Of a DNA stretch of 64,000 bases, positions 63,435-64,000 are shown one piece after another. Within the stretch, counting starts at the first letter, position 1, and every line of letters starts with the position of its first letter. Under the pieces are notes generated by a model. That model was not told the DNA's origin, ran no database searches, and was given only the letters and a program-made list of their open reading frames with translations. Source of the DNA: Apostichopus japonicus. Its lineage: Eukaryota; Echinodermata; Holothuroidea; Aspidochirotida; Stichopodidae. The stretch is from assembly GCF_037975245.1 (NCBI RefSeq), contig NC_092569.1, positions 27,845,668 to 27,909,667 of the forward strand, written 5' to 3'. A program made the translations under genes and the position numbers.

Positions 63435-64000
63435 GCATGAAGAAACGATGATATGATGGCTTCAAGCCTGTCTTGTCGACAACGTGGGAAAATAGTTCTG
63501 AATCATAAATGACAACATTTCTACAGTTTTTGTTCTTTTAAAAAACAGAATCAGGAACTTTACAACGGAAACGCACAGCGAGAAGATATATACATTTATT
63601 TATGTTTTTGTCTGGGATGATTGAGTAATGTTAATGAACAAGTCTGTGTTACTGCTCTACTTTTTCTTGACTTTGTTTTGGTAAAACTTTAAAAAAAAAA
63701 ACTTTCTTGGCATGAATCTTTCTTTCTTATTGTCGGTTAGTAGACGCACTTTCTGATACTACAGTCAAAATGTCAAAACTTAAAACTTTTCACATTGTTT
63801 TTTATTTTTTATTTATACTTTATTTCCTATCACTTTTCATAACATTTAGTCTATAATTGTCGTACTCTAATTTCTTAAAGGAAAGTTTCGTGCAAAATTC
63901 TTACATGTTTGTCGACTATTTAAATATTCACATTTAGTTGATGATTATTACATTGACATGCGTTAAAAATCATTCCTATGGTTGACGCACATGACCGAAT
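63435..64000. repeat. About 2-kb tandem unit B2, cut by window end
   Basis: Starts GCATGAAGAAACG and follows the same order of landmarks (CCTGTCTTGTCGACAACG, TTTACAACGGAAACGC, CATTGACATGCGT). Confidence 0.75.

Larger units (their letters stand above)
57477..64000. repeat. Right copy of the segmental duplication (partner 1-7070)
   Basis: Near-identical to 1-3282 up to 60769, then an extra 600 bp (60770-61368) missing from the left copy, then the about 2-kb units. Because the other units preserve sequence like 61280-61368 before GCAAGGAAG, the left copy has probably suffered a deletion. The window ends inside the second unit. Beyond the FREP exons I see no gene. Confidence 0.88.

Noticed and set aside
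1-64000. CRISPR array, bacterial operon or ribosomal RNA
   Set aside because: No spaced direct repeats, no bacterial gene organisation and no rRNA-like conserved sequence; introns and LINEs show an animal genome.

Overview
This is an AT-rich animal genomic window. It has spliced genes with GT-AG introns, non-LTR retrotransposons, a hAT-type miniature transposon and dinucleotide microsatellites. A multigene family of secreted fibrinogen-related proteins with EGF-like and TIL domains, together with the style of the repeats, fits a marine invertebrate deuterostome, possibly an echinoderm such as a sea cucumber. The species call is inference.

The backbone is a tandem array of fibrinogen-related protein (FREP) genes, all on the minus strand. 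Unit 1 occupies 1-7.8 kb, and only its 5' part lies in the window: a signal-peptide exon (7727-7798), a 31-nt microexon (1228-1258) and the first fibrinogen exon (172-344). Unit 2 runs from about 47.3 kb down to 34.5 kb. It has the full exon set but carries frame-breaking indels and looks like a pseudogene. Unit 3 runs from 58.7 kb down to 53.5 kb. Its seven visible exons join into one open frame of 587 codons including stop, with the signal exon presumably beyond the right edge. The deduced protein is a half fibrinogen domain, then TIL, then EGF-like, then a complete fibrinogen domain. The last exon carries a 75-90 residue Cys/Tyr-rich insertion inside the ligand-binding P subdomain. Two stretches of this insertion differ strongly between paralogues, and one is encoded by a trinucleotide microsatellite. 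This is the most interesting signal in the window.

Duplications tie the layout together. Positions 1-3282 and 57477-60769 are nearly identical, followed in both places by about 2-kb tandem units in the first intron. The spacers between units are also homologous (about 9.8-16.76 kb with 50.6-53.0 kb). In the first spacer a LINE (10.45-14.97 kb) sits where the second has an empty site, and a roughly 17-kb block (16.76-33.9 kb) is present where the second spacer has only about 110 bp. That block holds a DNA-transposon-like fragment, long AT repeats, a tRNA-derived SINE, a decayed monocarboxylate-transporter (SLC16-like) 3' gene fragment, a 371-bp hAT MITE with an 8-bp target duplication, a dead LINE with an internal 173-bp x4 minisatellite, a minus-strand LINE 3' end, and a small type II membrane ORF of unknown identity.

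Most remaining space is intron or intergenic AT-rich DNA in which I see no gene. All exon calls come from splice motifs, reading-frame continuity and comparison between paralogues inside the window. No transcript evidence was available.
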